Positions 31,942 through 41,292 of a stretch of DNA of 64,000 nucleotides are shown here, piece by piece. The position numbers and the translations under genes were made by a program. The DNA is from Actinoplanes sp. NBC_00393 (GTDB lineage: Bacteria; Actinomycetota; Actinomycetes; Mycobacteriales; Micromonosporaceae): NCBI RefSeq assembly GCF_036053395.1, contig NZ_CP107942.1:2756501-2820500 (forward strand). Reading direction: 5' to 3'. Below the pieces are notes generated by a model. The model saw only the letters and a program-made list of their open reading frames with translations. It had not been told where the DNA came from and made no database searches. Position 1 is the stretch's first letter. Each line of letters opens with the position of its first letter.

Positions 31942-34845
31942 CTACACCGTGCCGATGCGGATCGTCTTCGCCACGCTCGGCACCCCCTTCGCGTCCAGGG
32001 CGAACAGCATCCAGTAGCCCGGCAGCGCGACACCCGGATCCGCCGGAATCGTCAGCCGGTAGCCGTCAGCCACCGCGGTCGGCGTCAACGACAGGCGGCG
32101 CTGGTCGGTGTTGACGCTGTGCGTGGCCGTACCCATCCGCACGATCGCGAACGAGCTGACCGCCTTGTCCGTGCTGACCGTGATGCTCGCGCCGTTCGCG
32201 GCGGTGGCCGGGGCGGCCGTGATCGACGGGCGCGGCGCGGGTTTGCCGTCCTCGGTGAGCAGGTACGGCGGAGTGAAGATCTCCGCGTCGAAGTGGTTGG
32301 TCGCGCACCCGGCGCCGCACAGACCGCCGCCGCCGGTGAAGACGCGGGCGTCCGGCATCAGGATGGCGACGCTGTGATAGGTGCGCGGAATCGCCGCCGA
32401 CGACATCGTGCTGAACGACCCGGTCGCCGGGTCGAACAGTTCGGCGCTGAGCACCGCGGTGTTGTCGGAGAACGGGACCGGGTAGTTCTGCCCGCCGAAG
32501 ACGGCCACCTTCCCGTCGGCCAGCACCACGCTGTTGTGGAAGGCGCGGGTGTTCGCCATCGGCGCCACCTTCCGGGTGGTCACCGTGGTGCCGGAAACGC
32601 TCAGGACGTACGCATTGGCGGTTGCATTGTTGTTCTCATAGCTCGGCGCCCCGCCCACCGTGAGGATCTTGCCGGTGTCGAACATGACGGCGTTGCCGTT
32701 CATCGCGTCGACGTCGTCGCTGCGCACTCCGGCCGGGCTGACCCCGCCGGTGCCGCTGGTGGTGTACCAGTTCATCGCCTTGCTGGGCCCGGCCTGCAGC
32801 ACCCGCCCGCCGGTCCAGGCGAACAGCCAGGTGTGGTTGTCCTTGCGGTAGTCGCCGTTCGGGTTGGCGTCGGCGGTGAGCATCGGCGCGGCGTCGGCGC
32901 CGGGCAGCGCGGTCCAGCCGGTGGTGGGCGACCAGACCTCGCCGGCCTTGTGCGGGCTGCCGTTGTAGCCGCCCCAGCCGCCGCTCCACGAGCCGCCGAT
33001 GGTGAACACCCGGCCGTCACCGAGCGTGGTGCTCGACTGGTAGCCGCGCGGTGTCTTCATGTTCGGCCCGGCGGTCCAGGCGTCGGTGGCCGGGTCGTAG
33101 ATGCTGGTCTTCTCGCTGTTGTTGCCGCCGGTCACCAGGATCCGGCCGTCCGGCAGGGTGGAGATGCCGGGGCAGAACATGTCGTGCCCGGTCTCGGTGA
33201 CCGTGCGCTGGGTGACCACCCCGGTCGCCGGGTCGTAGGTGGCGGTCAGCGTCTGCCCGGTGCCGCCGCTGAATGCGTCCGGCCGGAACGCCGACCAGGT
33301 GAGGATCTTGCCGTTGGGCAGCTGGGCGGCGGCGACCGGCACCAGCGGGAAGCCGACCGGCGCGCTCCACACCCCGCGTTTGGGCACCACCGAGCCGCTC
33401 GGGCCGAGCAGGTCGATCTCGGCGGCGCTGCTCCACGGGCCGCGGGTGCCGGCCTCGGTGAGCGCGGTCAGCCGCACGTAGCGGGCCTGCGCCGGCGGGA
33501 AGATCACGGTCTGGCGGGCCGGGCTGTCGGCGAAGGCGCCGTCGGCGACCCGGTCGGTCCAGGTGGTTCCGTCCGGCGAGGTGGCGATCCGGTAGCGGCC
33601 GATGCGGCCGTTGGCCCCGGCCGCGGGTCGCGGCAGATAGGCCAGACCCCCGATCAGTACGGACGACTTCAGGTCCACGGTGAGCGAGTGGGGCAGTGGC
33701 GGCACCGGGGTGACGCTCCAGGCGCTGTGCCAGATCGTGGCGGCGTTGCCGTCCAGCACGTTGGCGGCGCGCCCGTTCTCCCGGGCGGTCTCCTCACTGT
33801 CGGTGGCGACCGTCCAGCCGGTGCGGGCCAGGGTCGGATCGGGGCGGCCGAGCAGATTGAACTCGGCGGCGCTGCTCCACGGGCCCCGGTTGCCGGCTTC
33901 GCTGAGGGCGGTGATCCGGACGAATCTGGCCAGCGCCGGGGCGAACGTGACGGTCTGCGCCGGCGCGCTGTCGATGAAGGCACCGGTGGCTGCGGGTGGC
34001 GCCCAGACCGTGCCGTCGGTGCTGGTCTCGATGCGGTACTGGCCGATCAGCCCGTTGCGGTTGCCGTCCTGCCGGGGCAGGTAGCTCAGCCCGGACACCA
34101 GGTTGGTGACCTTCATGTCGATGGTGAAGGTGTGCGGCAGCGCCGGCACCGGCGCGGCGCTCCACGCGCTGTGCCAGATCGACGCGGTGTTGCCGTCCAG
34201 GGCGTTCGCGGCGGCGTTGTTCTGCGCGGCCGTCTCCTGGCTGTCCGCCGCGGCGGTCCAGCCGGTGCGCGGTAGCGCCGGGTCGGTGCCGCCGAGCAGG
34301 TTGATCTCGGCCGCCGTGGACCGGGTGCTGCGCCCGCCGGCCTCGGTAACCGCGACCAGCCGCACGTGCCGGGTGATCACGGTGGTGAACGAGACGGTCT
34401 TGAGGGTGGCGTCGTCGGCGAAGGTGCCGGTGGCCACCGGGGCGCTCCACGTCGTCCCGTTGTCGCTGATCTCGATGCGGTACTGGCCGATCCGGCCGTC
34501 GGCGGCGCCGGCCGGCAGGTAGCTCAGGCCGCTGACCGCCACCCGGTTGCCGGTGTCCAGCGCGAGCCGGTGCGGCAGGGCGGTGGCCCCGCTGTTCCAG
34601 GCGGTTGCGGCGTCACCGTCGAGCACGGCGGCGGCCGAGGCCTGGCCGTTGTCCGCGGTCACCACCCACCCGGTACGCGGCAGCGGCATCGGTGTCGTCA
34701 CCGCCACCGGCACGGCCTTCGGCATGATGTGCCCGGCGTGCGGATCCGCCGCCGGCGCGTCCGGCGTCGGCTCGTGCACCGCCACCGCCACGCCGATGAA
34801 GAGGCTCAGAACCAGGGTGGCGGACCACCCTCCCCGTTTATGCAT
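31942..34845 (-). CDS. Secreted galactose oxidase-like copper radical oxidase with three F5/8C domains
   Basis: 967 residues with a signal peptide (residues 1-24). Three discoidin (F5/8 type C) domains start at about 56, 192 and 340, each opening with PRTGW or ARTGW. A kelch-type propeller (about 490-860) and an Ig-like DUF1929 domain follow. The copper-radical site of galactose oxidase is recognisable: Cys558 in MFCPG and Tyr602 in RGYQSS for the Tyr-Cys crosslink, Tyr823-His824 in RTYHSV, and His909 in ATHSVN. It should oxidise primary alcohols or aldehydes with release of H2O2, bound to polysaccharide through the F5/8C domains. GlxA-type glyoxal oxidase is the closest alternative. Confidence 0.88.
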   Translation of the reverse strand: MHKRGGWSATLVLSLFIGVAVAVHEPTPDAPAADPHAGHIMPKAVPVAVTTPMPLPRTGWVVTADNGQASAAAVLDGDAATAWNSGATALPHRLALDTGNRVAVSGLSYLPAGAADGRIGQYRIEISDNGTTWSAPVATGTFADDATLKTVSFTTVITRHVRLVAVTEAGGRSTRSTAAEINLLGGTDPALPRTGWTAAADSQETAAQNNAAANALDGNTASIWHSAWSAAPVPALPHTFTIDMKVTNLVSGLSYLPRQDGNRNGLIGQYRIETSTDGTVWAPPAATGAFIDSAPAQTVTFAPALARFVRITALSEAGNRGPWSSAAEFNLLGRPDPTLARTGWTVATDSEETARENGRAANVLDGNAATIWHSAWSVTPVPPLPHSLTVDLKSSVLIGGLAYLPRPAAGANGRIGRYRIATSPDGTTWTDRVADGAFADSPARQTVIFPPAQARYVRLTALTEAGTRGPWSSAAEIDLLGPSGSVVPKRGVWSAPVGFPLVPVAAAQLPNGKILTWSAFRPDAFSGGTGQTLTATYDPATGVVTQRTVTETGHDMFCPGISTLPDGRILVTGGNNSEKTSIYDPATDAWTAGPNMKTPRGYQSSTTLGDGRVFTIGGSWSGGWGGYNGSPHKAGEVWSPTTGWTALPGADAAPMLTADANPNGDYRKDNHTWLFAWTGGRVLQAGPSKAMNWYTTSGTGGVSPAGVRSDDVDAMNGNAVMFDTGKILTVGGAPSYENNNATANAYVLSVSGTTVTTRKVAPMANTRAFHNSVVLADGKVAVFGGQNYPVPFSDNTAVLSAELFDPATGSFSTMSSAAIPRTYHSVAILMPDARVFTGGGGLCGAGCATNHFDAEIFTPPYLLTEDGKPAPRPSITAAPATAANGASITVSTDKAVSSFAIVRMGTATHSVNTDQRRLSLTPTAVADGYRLTIPADPGVALPGYWMLFALDAKGVPSVAKTIRIGTV

Positions 34846-34945
34846 TCACATCCCCCAATGTCGATCCCGACAGAAGCAAATACCGTTCGTCTATGTCTCG
34901 TCCATCGACGAACGGCCGGGATGACAGGGCCGAGCGGTGGTGCCG

Positions 34946-35773
34946 TCACAGCCGGATCAGGTCGGCGACCTCCTCGCTCAGGCCGGGGGAGAAGAGAATG
35001 TGACCCATGCCGGGTACGACGTGCAGGCGCGACCCCGGAATCGCAGCGGCCAGGGCCTCGCCGTGCCCGACCGGGAAGACCGGGTCCACCTGGCCGTGCA
35101 CGATCGTGGTCGGGGCGGTGATCGACGACAGCGGGGCGAGCAGGTCGGGAGTGATCGTCGCGCAGGCCCGGTGGTGATTGGCGGCCGCTGCCGGATCGGT
35201 GGCCCGCGACAGCGCCAGCTCCAGCATCGCCCGGGCAGCCGGCTCGTCGAACGGGCGGACCGGCCCGTTGAAGACCCGGAACAGGGCCACGTCGGACTCC
35301 ACGCCCGGCGGCAGCCCGGCGGCCAGATGCGCCTCGAACTCCGGCGCCGGCGGCGGCAGCTCCGGGTGCACGCCCATCGGCGTGCTGGTGATGACGGTCA
35401 GCGACTGCACCCGGTCCGGCGCGTGCACGGCCAGCCGCTGCGCGAGCACGCCACCCATCGACGCGCCGGCGACGTGCGCGGACGCCAGCCCGTAGCCGTC
35501 CAGCACGGCCAGGCAGTCTCCGGCCAGATCAGCGATCGTGTACGGCTGCGCGTCGAAATCCACGACGCTGGAGCGGCCGGTGTCGCGGTGGTCGAAGCGG
35601 ATCACCTGGACGCCGCGTTCGACGAGCCGGGTGACCAGCGCGTCCGGGCAGCTGATCGCCTGCGCGGCCGCCCCCATGATCAGCAACAGCGGCGGATGAT
35701 CGGGGTCGCCCACCCGTTCGGTCCACAGTCGCAACGCTCCGGACGGCACGAATCGCTCCTCGGTCTGCACCAT
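34946..35773 (-). CDS. Alpha/beta hydrolase
   Basis: 275 residues, serine type: LLLIMGAAAQAISC in the oxyanion region, RFDHRDTGRSS, nucleophile elbow VAGASMGG, acid in HGQVDPVFPV and base His in PGMGHILFSPG. The HRDTGRS motif and overall form match the aclacinomycin methylesterase RdmC/lipase-like group; substrate open. It lies 19 bases behind the last gene of the chaperone-CHAT operon on the same strand, so read-through expression is possible, but its family is not otherwise tied to such systems. No clear ribosome site before ATG 35773. Confidence 0.82.
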   Translation of the reverse strand: MVQTEERFVPSGALRLWTERVGDPDHPPLLLIMGAAAQAISCPDALVTRLVERGVQVIRFDHRDTGRSSVVDFDAQPYTIADLAGDCLAVLDGYGLASAHVAGASMGGVLAQRLAVHAPDRVQSLTVITSTPMGVHPELPPPAPEFEAHLAAGLPPGVESDVALFRVFNGPVRPFDEPAARAMLELALSRATDPAAAANHHRACATITPDLLAPLSSITAPTTIVHGQVDPVFPVGHGEALAAAIPGSRLHVVPGMGHILFSPGLSEEVADLIRL

Positions 35774-35792
35774 GGGAGCGCACGGTAGGGGA

Positions 35793-36149
35793 TCACCCGT
35801 TGGCGAGGCGATCGATTTCCTGCTCGCCGACCTCGGCCAGCGGCACGCGTTTGCCGTCGATCTCCACGTAGCCCGTCCGGATTCCTTTGAAGTTGCGGAT
35901 TATCCGGGCGATCTCCGGCATCAGGGCGTTGATCTCCTGGGCCGCTTCCCGGACGCCGCGAACCACGACGACCGCGACGGCGATGATCGCGATCACCTCC
36001 GCGCCCGCTATCCGCATGTTGTCGGGGGCGGCGTCGGCCTCGGCCACCCCGCCCAGGCCGGCGATCTCCTCCTGCACCTGGCGGGCGACTTCTTCGACGT
36101 CCGGGCCCGGCTCGACTTCAAGACTCAGCACAATTGTCGACTCGTCCAT
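35793..36149 (-). CDS. EACC1-like small protein with one membrane helix, last gene of CHAT operon
   Basis: 118 residues: a short beta strand STIVLSLEVEPG, a helix with acidic and amphipathic character, one hydrophobic segment AEVIAIIAVAVVVV, then INALMPEIARIIRNF and the strand GYVEIDGKRVPLAEV. This order (ferredoxin-like start, hydrophobic helix, terminal strand) resembles effector-associated constant component 1 proteins, described by comparative genomics as partners of effector proteases in actinobacterial conflict systems. The assignment is by pattern only. Start ATG 36149 lies inside the CHAT gene (25-base overlap), so translation is coupled to that of the protease. Confidence 0.6.
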   Translation of the reverse strand: MDESTIVLSLEVEPGPDVEEVARQVQEEIAGLGGVAEADAAPDNMRIAGAEVIAIIAVAVVVVRGVREAAQEINALMPEIARIIRNFKGIRTGYVEIDGKRVPLAEVGEQEIDRLANG

Positions 36150-37939
36150 TGCTGTTCTCCCTGGGTAGCCACCCGTCCCAGCGCCGTCACACAGAACGGC
36201 GCCCAGAACTGCGGCGATTTGTGAACGGGGCGAGCGGCGGCCCGGAACTCCGCGACCGCCCGCTGGTGAGCCACCTCGGGCGGGCAACCGGTGACGAGGT
36301 GGCGGTGCAGGATGCCGGTGAGCGCGGGACCGACGGCGTCGTGGACCGGCCACAACGGGCTGATGATCCGGTGCGCGCCCGCGGTGAAGAGGGCAGCCTG
36401 CAAGCCGAACACCTCGTCGCCGGGCACACCGTCGAGGCCGCGCCCGCCGATCGAGCGTTGCCCTGCGGAGCAGGCACTGAGCACCACGGTTTCGGGTTGT
36501 AGCCGCCAGGTGCTGATCTCGAGGCCGTCGAGCACCTCGTCGTACAGATGCAGCCGGGATTCCATCGGGGTGTCGCCGAGGACGTTCTCCGCGTGGCTGG
36601 CGATGTGAATGCAGTCGAACCGGGACAGGTACCCGGTGGCAGCCCAGCGTCGCAGCCGGTCCCCGGTGGCGGCGGTGGAGTACAGGCCGATGCTGTGCGC
36701 GCCCTGCTCGCTGTAGATCTGCGCGGTGGCTCGTGCCTCGGCTTCGGCATTGGCCAGCGATGGTGGCTGAGCCGACTGCCCCGGCTGGTCGTAGTGGCCG
36801 ATGCCGATGGTGAGAACGCGCCGTACCGGGCGCTGCCGGTAGGTGAGCAGCAGGCTGGTCAGGTTGGGGATGAACATCACGGCCAGCCGGTCGATGAGGT
36901 GGCCGCCGTCGCAGCGCAGGGCATGGAACGGTATCGCATGCAGGTGCTGGTGCGGCGACACGAGCAGGCGGCGCGTGCCGCCGGATAACTCCGGTAGCAA
37001 CTTCGGCCAGGTGGCGACCACACCTCCGATGACAGATCTGTCCGAGGACATCGTGGTGATCCGGTGGGCGTCGAGGCTCAATGCGTCTGCTTCGTCGCCG
37101 GAGAGGGTGAGCCGTTGCACGGCGACGTCCCGGCGGTCCAGCGTCACCACGAGAAGCTGTCGCTGGTCCAGCCAGAAGTAGTAGAGCACCGTCTCGTCGG
37201 CGGACAGCCGGCGCTGGACCGCGTCGACGCTGAAATCCGGCAGGTCGCCGGCGGCGTTGCGCAGCCGTCCGATAGCGATCAGATCCCACAGCCATCGCCG
37301 TTCCGTCCGCAGCTGGGCGACCTCGTCGCTGTCGGCCGTCTGCGCGAGCCGCCGGCCGAGCGCCTGGAAGCGTTGCTGCGCGTCCTCGTCGGAGAGCGCG
37401 TCGGTGGCGCGGCCGCGCAGCACTCCGCGGGCTTTGACCAGCTCCGCGCGCTGCAGCACCGCCTCCACGTCGCCGCGTTCGAGCGCCGCGCGCACGCCGA
37501 GGCGGTACAGCGGCTCGGAGAAACGCAGGTAGGAGCTCTGCATGTAGGGGGCGCTGACCTTGTACCGGCGGTCCTCGACCAGCGCGATGCCGCGGGCGCA
37601 CACCGATTCCAGCGCCGGCCAGTCGCGCAGTCCGGCGGACGCCTCGGCGGTCAGCGACAGGGCCCGGATCATCAGGTCCGGCCGGTCCGCCGGCACGATG
37701 GGGCGGGCGTCGCCGGCCACGGCCAGCGCCTCCCGCCAGCGCTCTGCGGCGGTCAGGATCGCGGCCCGCCGCAGCATGGCGACCGCGACCAGCGCGGGAA
37801 CGCCGAGCCGGCGGGCGCGGGCCTCGAGCAGGGCGGCGTCGGTGAGCAGGTCGTCGCGGCGGCCCTGGCTGCGCTGCAGGTTGCGGGTGTGCAGCGCGGC
37901 GAGGTCGCGGGTCAGGGCGTTGAGCTCGCCGTAGCTCAT
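36125..37939 (-). CDS. CHAT domain (caspase-like) protease
   Basis: 604 residues. The first 220 or so form helical TPR-like repeats; the rest is a CHAT domain of the separase/caspase clan. The catalytic dyad is His449 in CIHIASHAE and Cys490 in VVLSACSAG, with typical strands LLVSPHQHLHAIPFHAL before and FGLQAALFTAGAHRIISPLWPVHD after. CHAT proteases act as effectors cut loose by upstream sensors (for example the Craspase protease TPR-CHAT). ATG 37939 overlaps the TPR gene stop by four bases, and the small EACC1-like gene starts within its end. Substrate and trigger unknown; the chaperone genes upstream may control its activity or maturation. Confidence 0.88.
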   Translation of the reverse strand: MSYGELNALTRDLAALHTRNLQRSQGRRDDLLTDAALLEARARRLGVPALVAVAMLRRAAILTAAERWREALAVAGDARPIVPADRPDLMIRALSLTAEASAGLRDWPALESVCARGIALVEDRRYKVSAPYMQSSYLRFSEPLYRLGVRAALERGDVEAVLQRAELVKARGVLRGRATDALSDEDAQQRFQALGRRLAQTADSDEVAQLRTERRWLWDLIAIGRLRNAAGDLPDFSVDAVQRRLSADETVLYYFWLDQRQLLVVTLDRRDVAVQRLTLSGDEADALSLDAHRITTMSSDRSVIGGVVATWPKLLPELSGGTRRLLVSPHQHLHAIPFHALRCDGGHLIDRLAVMFIPNLTSLLLTYRQRPVRRVLTIGIGHYDQPGQSAQPPSLANAEAEARATAQIYSEQGAHSIGLYSTAATGDRLRRWAATGYLSRFDCIHIASHAENVLGDTPMESRLHLYDEVLDGLEISTWRLQPETVVLSACSAGQRSIGGRGLDGVPGDEVFGLQAALFTAGAHRIISPLWPVHDAVGPALTGILHRHLVTGCPPEVAHQRAVAEFRAAARPVHKSPQFWAPFCVTALGRVATQGEQQWTSRQLC

Positions 37940-39114
37940 CGCGGCCCGGTTCCGTCCGGCGGTCCGAACAGGTCCGGCAGGGCGGCCATCATCAGCCGGG
38001 AGAAGTCGGTGTTGGCGTCCGGATCGTCGAGTCCCGCGGCCAGCTGCTGGTAACGCTCGGCCTGCCCGGTCTCGCCGCGACCCTGATGCACCTGGATCCA
38101 GCAGGCGTAGATCCGCGAGTAGAGGTTGCGCACCAGGATCACTTCGAGCAGCCGGGCGCCGGATTCGGGGGAGCGGGCGAAACCGGTCAGGGCCTGGGCC
38201 AGCTCCTGCGGGCTCGGGCCGGCCGGATCCGGATAGCCGAGCTCGGCCAGTTCGCGTTCGGCGCGCTGCAGCAGCGGGATCGCGTCGAAGTCGTTGCCGG
38301 TGCGCTGGTGCAGCTCGGCGAGCTCCAGGACGCGCTGAACGGCCTCGACCGAGGGGCCGGTGGCGGCGTCGATGGCGGCCTGCAGGCGTACCACCTCGGC
38401 ATCGACGTCACCGGCGTCCTCGGACGCCAGGCGGGCCCGGCGGCGTCCGGCCTCGGCAGCCTCGTGCTCGTCCCCGGCCCGGCGGTGCAGCAGCGCGGAC
38501 TGTTCGTGGTGCCGGGCCGCCTCCTCCCGGCGGCCCAGCACCTCCGTGGTGCGGGCCATCGAGTCGTGCACCTCGGCGCAGCGCCGCAGCAGATCCGCCT
38601 CGGACACCAGCCCGTCGCCGGGCGGGCCGTCCGCCAGGATCCGTTCGTAGCCGGCGAGCACCTCGCCCAGCTCGTCCAGCAGCGCGGCGTCGGCGCGGCC
38701 GATCATCGTGCGCGGCAGCAGGGCCAGGTGACGCCGTTGCAGGTCCATCACGGCCAGCGCCGGAGTCGCCGACACCTGCGCGGGTTCGTCGACGGTGATC
38801 CGGTCCAGCCAGTAGCCGAACCGGTCCCGGCCCGGATCGGGCGCCACCTCGATCTCCGGCAACGGCGGGGTGTCCAGGTCGCGCCCGGCGACCGTGCGGC
38901 CGAACAGTTCGACTCGCAGGGTCCGCAGCGAGAGCAGCGCGCGACGGCGGCGGGCATCCGCCGCCGCCTCCCGGATCATGTCTTCCAGCGTCCGGTACGC
39001 CGACGGGCTGAGCAGGATCGTCCGGTTGGACACGGCGAACGCCCGAGCCTGCCCGGCGTCCGGCATGGTGATGATCTCGTCGAGGAACGTTCGGACGGAC
39101 TGCAGCTCCATCAC
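37936..39114 (-). CDS. TPR-like helical protein of the chaperone-CHAT operon
   Basis: 392 residues, mostly helical. A start segment SVRTFLDEIITMP with an RTILLSPSAYRTLEDMI region, a beta-rich middle (IEVAPDPGRDRFGYWLDRI) and from about 200 on TPR-like pairs: LGRREEAARHHEQSALLHRR, RVLELAELHQRTGNDFDAI, YQQLAAGL. I do not know a named family. The N-terminal residues may be a binding module and the TPRs a scaffold between chaperone and protease. Overlaps both neighbours by ATGA: start within the J-protein stop, stop within the CHAT start. This is a strong sign that all three are made together. Confidence 0.7.
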   Translation of the reverse strand: MMELQSVRTFLDEIITMPDAGQARAFAVSNRTILLSPSAYRTLEDMIREAAADARRRRALLSLRTLRVELFGRTVAGRDLDTPPLPEIEVAPDPGRDRFGYWLDRITVDEPAQVSATPALAVMDLQRRHLALLPRTMIGRADAALLDELGEVLAGYERILADGPPGDGLVSEADLLRRCAEVHDSMARTTEVLGRREEAARHHEQSALLHRRAGDEHEAAEAGRRRARLASEDAGDVDAEVVRLQAAIDAATGPSVEAVQRVLELAELHQRTGNDFDAIPLLQRAERELAELGYPDPAGPSPQELAQALTGFARSPESGARLLEVILVRNLYSRIYACWIQVHQGRGETGQAERYQQLAAGLDDPDANTDFSRLMMAALPDLFGPPDGTGPR

Positions 39115-39764
39115 GTACGCACCAGGCGAACCATGGTCATGCCGACCGGATAGTTGAACTGTGACCAGACGAGCCGGCCGGTGATCACCTTGCCGTTGCG
39201 TGCCACCTCCAGCACCCCGTTGGCGACCTGACCCGCGGCGTTCCGTCCGGCGTAGTCGATCCGGCGCCCGCGCAGCTGCCCCTCACCGGTGAAGACCGGC
39301 TGCCCGAAGCCGTCGGTGCCGCTGACCCGCAGGAAGGTGTCGTTCTGCTCGATCTGCACCAGGGTGCCGGTCGAGTCGCGCCAGAGCCCGCTCAGCGACG
39401 ACGCCGGGGCCAGCCGTGGCGCCTCGGCCTGGGCCTGCTTCTTGTTCTCCAGATAGGTCTGCAGACCCTTGGCGGCCAGGGTGCCCAGCACCGACCAGAG
39501 CGGTTTGTCCTCGGCAGCGGGCTCCGCGACTGGCGGGGTGCCGTGCCGCCGTTGTTCCCAGACGGCGCGGTACTGCGCGTACTTCTCCGGGTCGTTGAAG
39601 ATCTTCATCGCCTCGGTGAGCAGACCGGCTTCGACAGCGCCCCGGTGACCGCGTTTCGCCCGGGCCTTCTCGTGGGCGGCCTTGAGACGCTGGTAGTTGG
39701 TCTCCCGGGACTGGTCCGCGTCCAGCTCGCCGAGCTCGTAGTAGTCGATGAAGTAGTCGGGCAT
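39111..39764 (-). CDS. Degenerate J-domain protein with a C-terminal beta domain
   Basis: 217 residues. The N terminus DYFIDYYELGELDADQSRETN, with later ARAKRGHRG and AMKIFNDPEKYAQYRAVWEQRR, follows the DnaJ pattern (DYYE-L, helix II, helix III, DP-x-KR-x-YD-like end), but the catalytic HPD between helices II and III is not present, so it may bind without stimulating ATPase. A linker with QTYLENKKQAQAE leads to an all-beta part from about 125 (LSGLWRDSTGTLVQIEQND ... VITGRLVW). It lies four bases after the dnaK-like gene and overlaps the TPR gene, so it is probably the dedicated cochaperone. Confidence 0.65.
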   Translation of the reverse strand: MPDYFIDYYELGELDADQSRETNYQRLKAAHEKARAKRGHRGAVEAGLLTEAMKIFNDPEKYAQYRAVWEQRRHGTPPVAEPAAEDKPLWSVLGTLAAKGLQTYLENKKQAQAEAPRLAPASSLSGLWRDSTGTLVQIEQNDTFLRVSGTDGFGQPVFTGEGQLRGRRIDYAGRNAAGQVANGVLEVARNGKVITGRLVWSQFNYPVGMTMVRLVRT

Positions 39765-39768
39765 CGTG

Positions 39769-41292
39769 TCAGCGCACCTTGGCCTGCTCGACCCGGCGGA
39801 TCGCGTCGTTCTTCGCCCCTTCGGACATCAGCGCGCTGTACTCGATCGTCGCCCGCAGCTCCCGGCCGGTGCCCTCGTCGCGGGCCCGCACGTGCACCAT
39901 CCCGGACTTGTCGTACTCCAGGCTCACCGCGATCTTCGGTACGCCACGCGGCTGCGGAGCGATGCCGCTGAGCACCCCCGCGTCGCCCACCTTGATGCAC
40001 TCCTCCGGATCGTCGTCCTCGCCCTGCAGGATCTCGATGTGCACCGAGGTCTGGTTGTCCTCGAACGTGCTGAACACGTCCCCGCCGCGCGCCGGGATCG
40101 GCGAGTCCTTCGGGATCACCTTGCTGTTGCGCGACGTGCCGTCGTCCTCGCGCACGACGATCCCCAGCGAATGCGCCGTCACATTGCGGAACTTGGCCGG
40201 TGGCCGCACCTTGCCGGACGTGTCGCGCACGGTGACGCCCCGCTCGTTCGCCGCGTAGATCGCCGCCCCGAGCGCCACCACCTCGTCGGGGTTGATGCCG
40301 GTCTCCGGTTCGCGGCCCAGCAGCTCGCGCACCATCCGCTGCACCGCCGGGATCCGGGTGGAGCCGCCGACCAGCAGCACCTTGTCCACGTCGGCCGCGC
40401 TCATCCCGGCGTCGGCCAGCGCGGTCTCGGTCAGCTGCTGGGTCTGGTCGATGTAGTGGCCGATCAGCTGCTCGAACGTCGAGCGCTGCAATTCCAGGTC
40501 GAGGAACTTGCCGCCGGCGGTGAGGTTGACGAAGGTCTCGTCGGCGTCCGACAGGTCGATCTTCGCCTTCTCGGCGCGGTCCCAGAAGTCCTGGTGGAAC
40601 CGGGGATCCTCAAGCGGCCGGATGCCGTGCTCGGCCTCGAACTGCTCGGCGAAGTACCCGGCCAGCGCCTCGTCGAAGTCGGCGCCGCCGAGCGCGTGGT
40701 TGCCGTTGGAGGTCTTCACCTCCAGGTTGCCGCCGGTCAGCCGCATGATGGTGATGTCGAACGTCCCGCCGCCCAGGTCGTACACCAGGATCGTCCCGTC
40801 GGCGGCCGCGCCGCCCAGGCCGTACGCGATCGCCGCGGCCGTCGGCTCGTTGATGATGTCGATCACCTCGAGGCCGGCGATCTCGCCGGCCGTCCGGGTG
40901 CGGTGCCGCTCGAGGTCGGCGAAGTAGGCCGGGACGGTGATCACCGCCTGGCGCACCTCCTCGCCGAGTTCCGCCGCGGCGTCCTGCTTCAGCTTGCGCA
41001 GGATCAGCGCCGACAGCTCCTCCGGCGTGTACTTCTGACCGTCCTCGCCGGAATACACGAAGTCCGGCCGGCTCATCTCCCGCTTGATGAACTGGACGAC
41101 CTGCTGCGGCCGGGCCACCGCCGAATTGCGGGCCAGCTCCCCGACGATCCGCTCCGCGCCGCGGATCATGACAGCCGACGGAGTCAGCGTGTGCCCCTTG
41201 TTGTTGTGGATCATCGACGGGCGGCCGTGGTCGTCGACGACCGCCATCGCCGACATCGTGGTCCCCAGGTCAATACCGATCGGCTTACTCAT
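39769..41292 (-). CDS. Hsp70 (DnaK-like) chaperone, shortened form
   Basis: 507 residues against about 620 for housekeeping DnaK. The ATPase part is complete: IGIDLGTTMSAMAVVDDHG, NEPTAAAIAYGLG, VYDLGGGTFDITIM, and LLVGGSTRIPAVQ. The substrate-binding beta domain is recognisable (IVVREDDGTSRNSKVIPKD, then SGIAPQPRGVPKIAVSLEYD) but the chain stops right after it, at RVEQAKVR, so most of the helical lid is lost. ATG 41292 follows GGAG at normal spacing; a further ATG at 41304 is less likely. Overlaps the GrpE-like stop by eight bases. Not a housekeeping DnaK by context. Confidence 0.9.
   Translation of the reverse strand: MSKPIGIDLGTTMSAMAVVDDHGRPSMIHNNKGHTLTPSAVMIRGAERIVGELARNSAVARPQQVVQFIKREMSRPDFVYSGEDGQKYTPEELSALILRKLKQDAAAELGEEVRQAVITVPAYFADLERHRTRTAGEIAGLEVIDIINEPTAAAIAYGLGGAAADGTILVYDLGGGTFDITIMRLTGGNLEVKTSNGNHALGGADFDEALAGYFAEQFEAEHGIRPLEDPRFHQDFWDRAEKAKIDLSDADETFVNLTAGGKFLDLELQRSTFEQLIGHYIDQTQQLTETALADAGMSAADVDKVLLVGGSTRIPAVQRMVRELLGREPETGINPDEVVALGAAIYAANERGVTVRDTSGKVRPPAKFRNVTAHSLGIVVREDDGTSRNSKVIPKDSPIPARGGDVFSTFEDNQTSVHIEILQGEDDDPEECIKVGDAGVLSGIAPQPRGVPKIAVSLEYDKSGMVHVRARDEGTGRELRATIEYSALMSEGAKNDAIRRVEQAKVR

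Noticed and set aside
33380..34700. Three similar blocks of about 440 bases in the oxidase gene
   Set aside because: They are the three F5/8C domains, diverged in sequence, not a recent tandem duplication or assembly fault.
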